Shown piece by piece: positions 6,622 to 7,003 of a stretch of DNA of 7,003 bases. This stretch comes from Caryophanales bacterium UBA3210. Lineage in GTDB: Bacteria > Bacillota_I > Bacilli_A > RFN20 > CAG-449. The translations under genes and the position numbers were made by a program. The notes below the pieces were generated by a model. It saw only the letters and a program-made list of their open reading frames with translations. It did not search any database and was not told where the DNA came from. The DNA is taken from positions 1-7,003 of the forward strand of contig DEWM01000014.1 of the NCBI GenBank assembly GCA_002363635.1, in the 5' to 3' direction. Positions within the stretch are counted from its first letter, which is position 1. Every line of letters starts with the position of its first letter.

Positions 6622-6637
6622 AGTTAGCACGCTAATC
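6622..6637. promoter_or_regulatory. MarR operator 1 (over the transcription start)
   Basis: A second copy of the box, AGTTAGC-AC-GCTAATC, with 5-bp perfect inner arms (TTAGC/GCTAA) and a less symmetric end. Its centre is 22 bp, about two helical turns, from operator 2, so both dimers would sit on the same DNA face. It begins directly after the -10 hexamer. Confidence 0.8.
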
Positions 6638-6667
6638 ATTATAAGTTAGCACGCTAACTAATTTCAA
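6638..6667 (-). promoter_or_regulatory. Promoter of the marR-ABC operon
   Basis: TTGAAA (6667-6662, 5 of 6 matches to consensus) and a perfect TATAAT (6643-6638) are separated by 18 nt. Transcription should start near 6631, giving a leader of about 28 nt before the marR ATG. One operator fills the spacer and the other covers the start point. Confidence 0.85.
6644..6659. promoter_or_regulatory. MarR operator 2 (between -35 and -10)
   Basis: AGTTAGC-AC-GCTAACT is a 16-bp palindrome with perfect 7-bp arms and a 2-bp centre. It lies wholly inside the promoter spacer and ends directly at the -10 box. A bound MarR dimer would block RNA polymerase. Confidence 0.8.
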
Positions 6668-6687
6668 TAAAATTATATTTTAAATAT

Positions 6688-6711
6688 AAAAAACCGGTAT
6701 GAAACCGGTTT
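6688..6711 (-). terminator. Rho-independent terminator of the ytpR-like gene
   Basis: The minus strand has AAACCGGT (6711-6704), a 5-nt loop, then ACCGGTTT (6698-6691), with the T-run continuing to 6688. The stem is 8 bp. It lies 35 nt past the stop at 6747 and just upstream of the marR promoter, separating the two transcription units. Confidence 0.85.
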
Positions 6712-6746
6712 AATATTACAAAACGCCTATGAATATAGCTTTTTAA

Positions 6747-7003
6747 TTAAAATGTTTTTAATGAAAAGAAATCACTACCAAGTTCAATGTTATCGTCAAC
6801 TTCTAGTAAATGATGAGGCATAAAATCTCCATCAATTCCAAGTTCCTTTGGTGAACAACACATACCGTATGATTCTACTCCTAGAAGCTTGCCTTCTTTA
6901 ATAACTGAATCATCGATCATATGTGTTCCGATAGTTGCAACAACTACTCTTAATCCTACTCTTACATTGACTGCACCGCAGACAATCTGAAGTACTTCTT
7001 TAC
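6747..7003 (-). CDS. ytpR: C-terminal part of a YtpR-like tRNA-binding-domain protein (5' end outside window)
   Basis: The last 84 codons of a gene that enters from the right edge, ending in TAA at 6749-6747. The segment has LQIVCGAVNVRVG near its start and GVESYGMCCSPKELGI in the middle. These are the hallmarks of the EMAPII-like/OB-fold tRNA-binding domain found in the phenylalanyl-tRNA synthetase beta chain (PheT) and in the stand-alone protein YtpR. The protein stops about 30 residues after this block, whereas PheT continues for hundreds of residues, so YtpR is the better fit. The MetRS C-terminal domain is less likely because of the CGA.NV and CS.KELG forms. It presumably binds tRNA or structured RNA; the exact role of YtpR is not well defined. 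It has its own terminator and no evident link to the efflux operon. Confidence 0.8.
   Translation of the reverse strand, partial: KEVLQIVCGAVNVRVGLRVVVATIGTHMIDDSVIKEGKLLGVESYGMCCSPKELGIDGDFMPHHLLEVDDNIELGSDFFSLKTF

Noticed and set aside
6621..6659. Repeated palindromes as insertion-sequence ends or an attachment site
   Set aside because: They sit in a promoter at a two-turn spacing next to a MarR gene, which operators explain fully. No mobile gene is adjacent.

Overview
The window is AT-rich (roughly one third G+C by eye) and uses the standard bacterial code: Trp is TGG, for example in the HWAW stretch of the second ABC subunit, so this is not a TGA=Trp mollicute. Shine-Dalgarno sites are strong (AGGAGGT, AAAGGAGG), intergenic gaps are short, hairpin-plus-T terminators are clear, and the protein families are Firmicute-type. 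Together these suggest a low-GC Bacillota, perhaps an Erysipelotrichia-like or related gut lineage. That placement is inference, not a taxonomic call. Every gene I can support is on the minus strand, so transcription runs from high to low coordinates.

Right to left: 6747-7003 is the 3' end of a YtpR/PheT-type tRNA-binding-domain protein, followed by its own terminator (6688-6711). Next is a compact three-gene drug-efflux operon: a MarR-family regulator (6172-6603) and two ABC exporter half-transporters (4370-6172 and 2419-4368) that look like a BmrC/BmrD-type heterodimer. The stop of marR overlaps the start of the first ABC gene by one base, and one base separates the two ABC genes. The operon promoter (6638-6667) carries two palindromic operators that exactly bracket the -10 box, so MarR autorepression relieved by a ligand is the likely control. 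A terminator at 2366-2396 closes the operon. Then comes a free-standing nicotinate phosphoribosyltransferase gene, pncB (871-2298, NAD salvage), with its own promoter and a terminator at 764-792.

The left 870 bases are the accessory part. Directly after the pncB terminator T-run lies a decayed group IIC (bacterial class C) intron: the start of the ribozyme domain I (about 636-763) joined to the first ~50 codons of its reverse transcriptase (486-635). Most of the intron is missing. The position fits the known habit of this intron class of inserting behind Rho-independent terminators.

At the left edge (1-332) is the 5' part of a gene for an exported protein, probably a lipoprotein. It has a signal peptide followed by at least two copies of a 40-residue acidic, Ser-rich repeat encoded by an exact 120-bp period. 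About 67 bp upstream is a 15-base T tract that fills most of a 17-bp spacer between plausible -35 and -10 boxes. That layout resembles known phase-variable surface protein promoters and is the most interesting lead in the window, although it is unproven.
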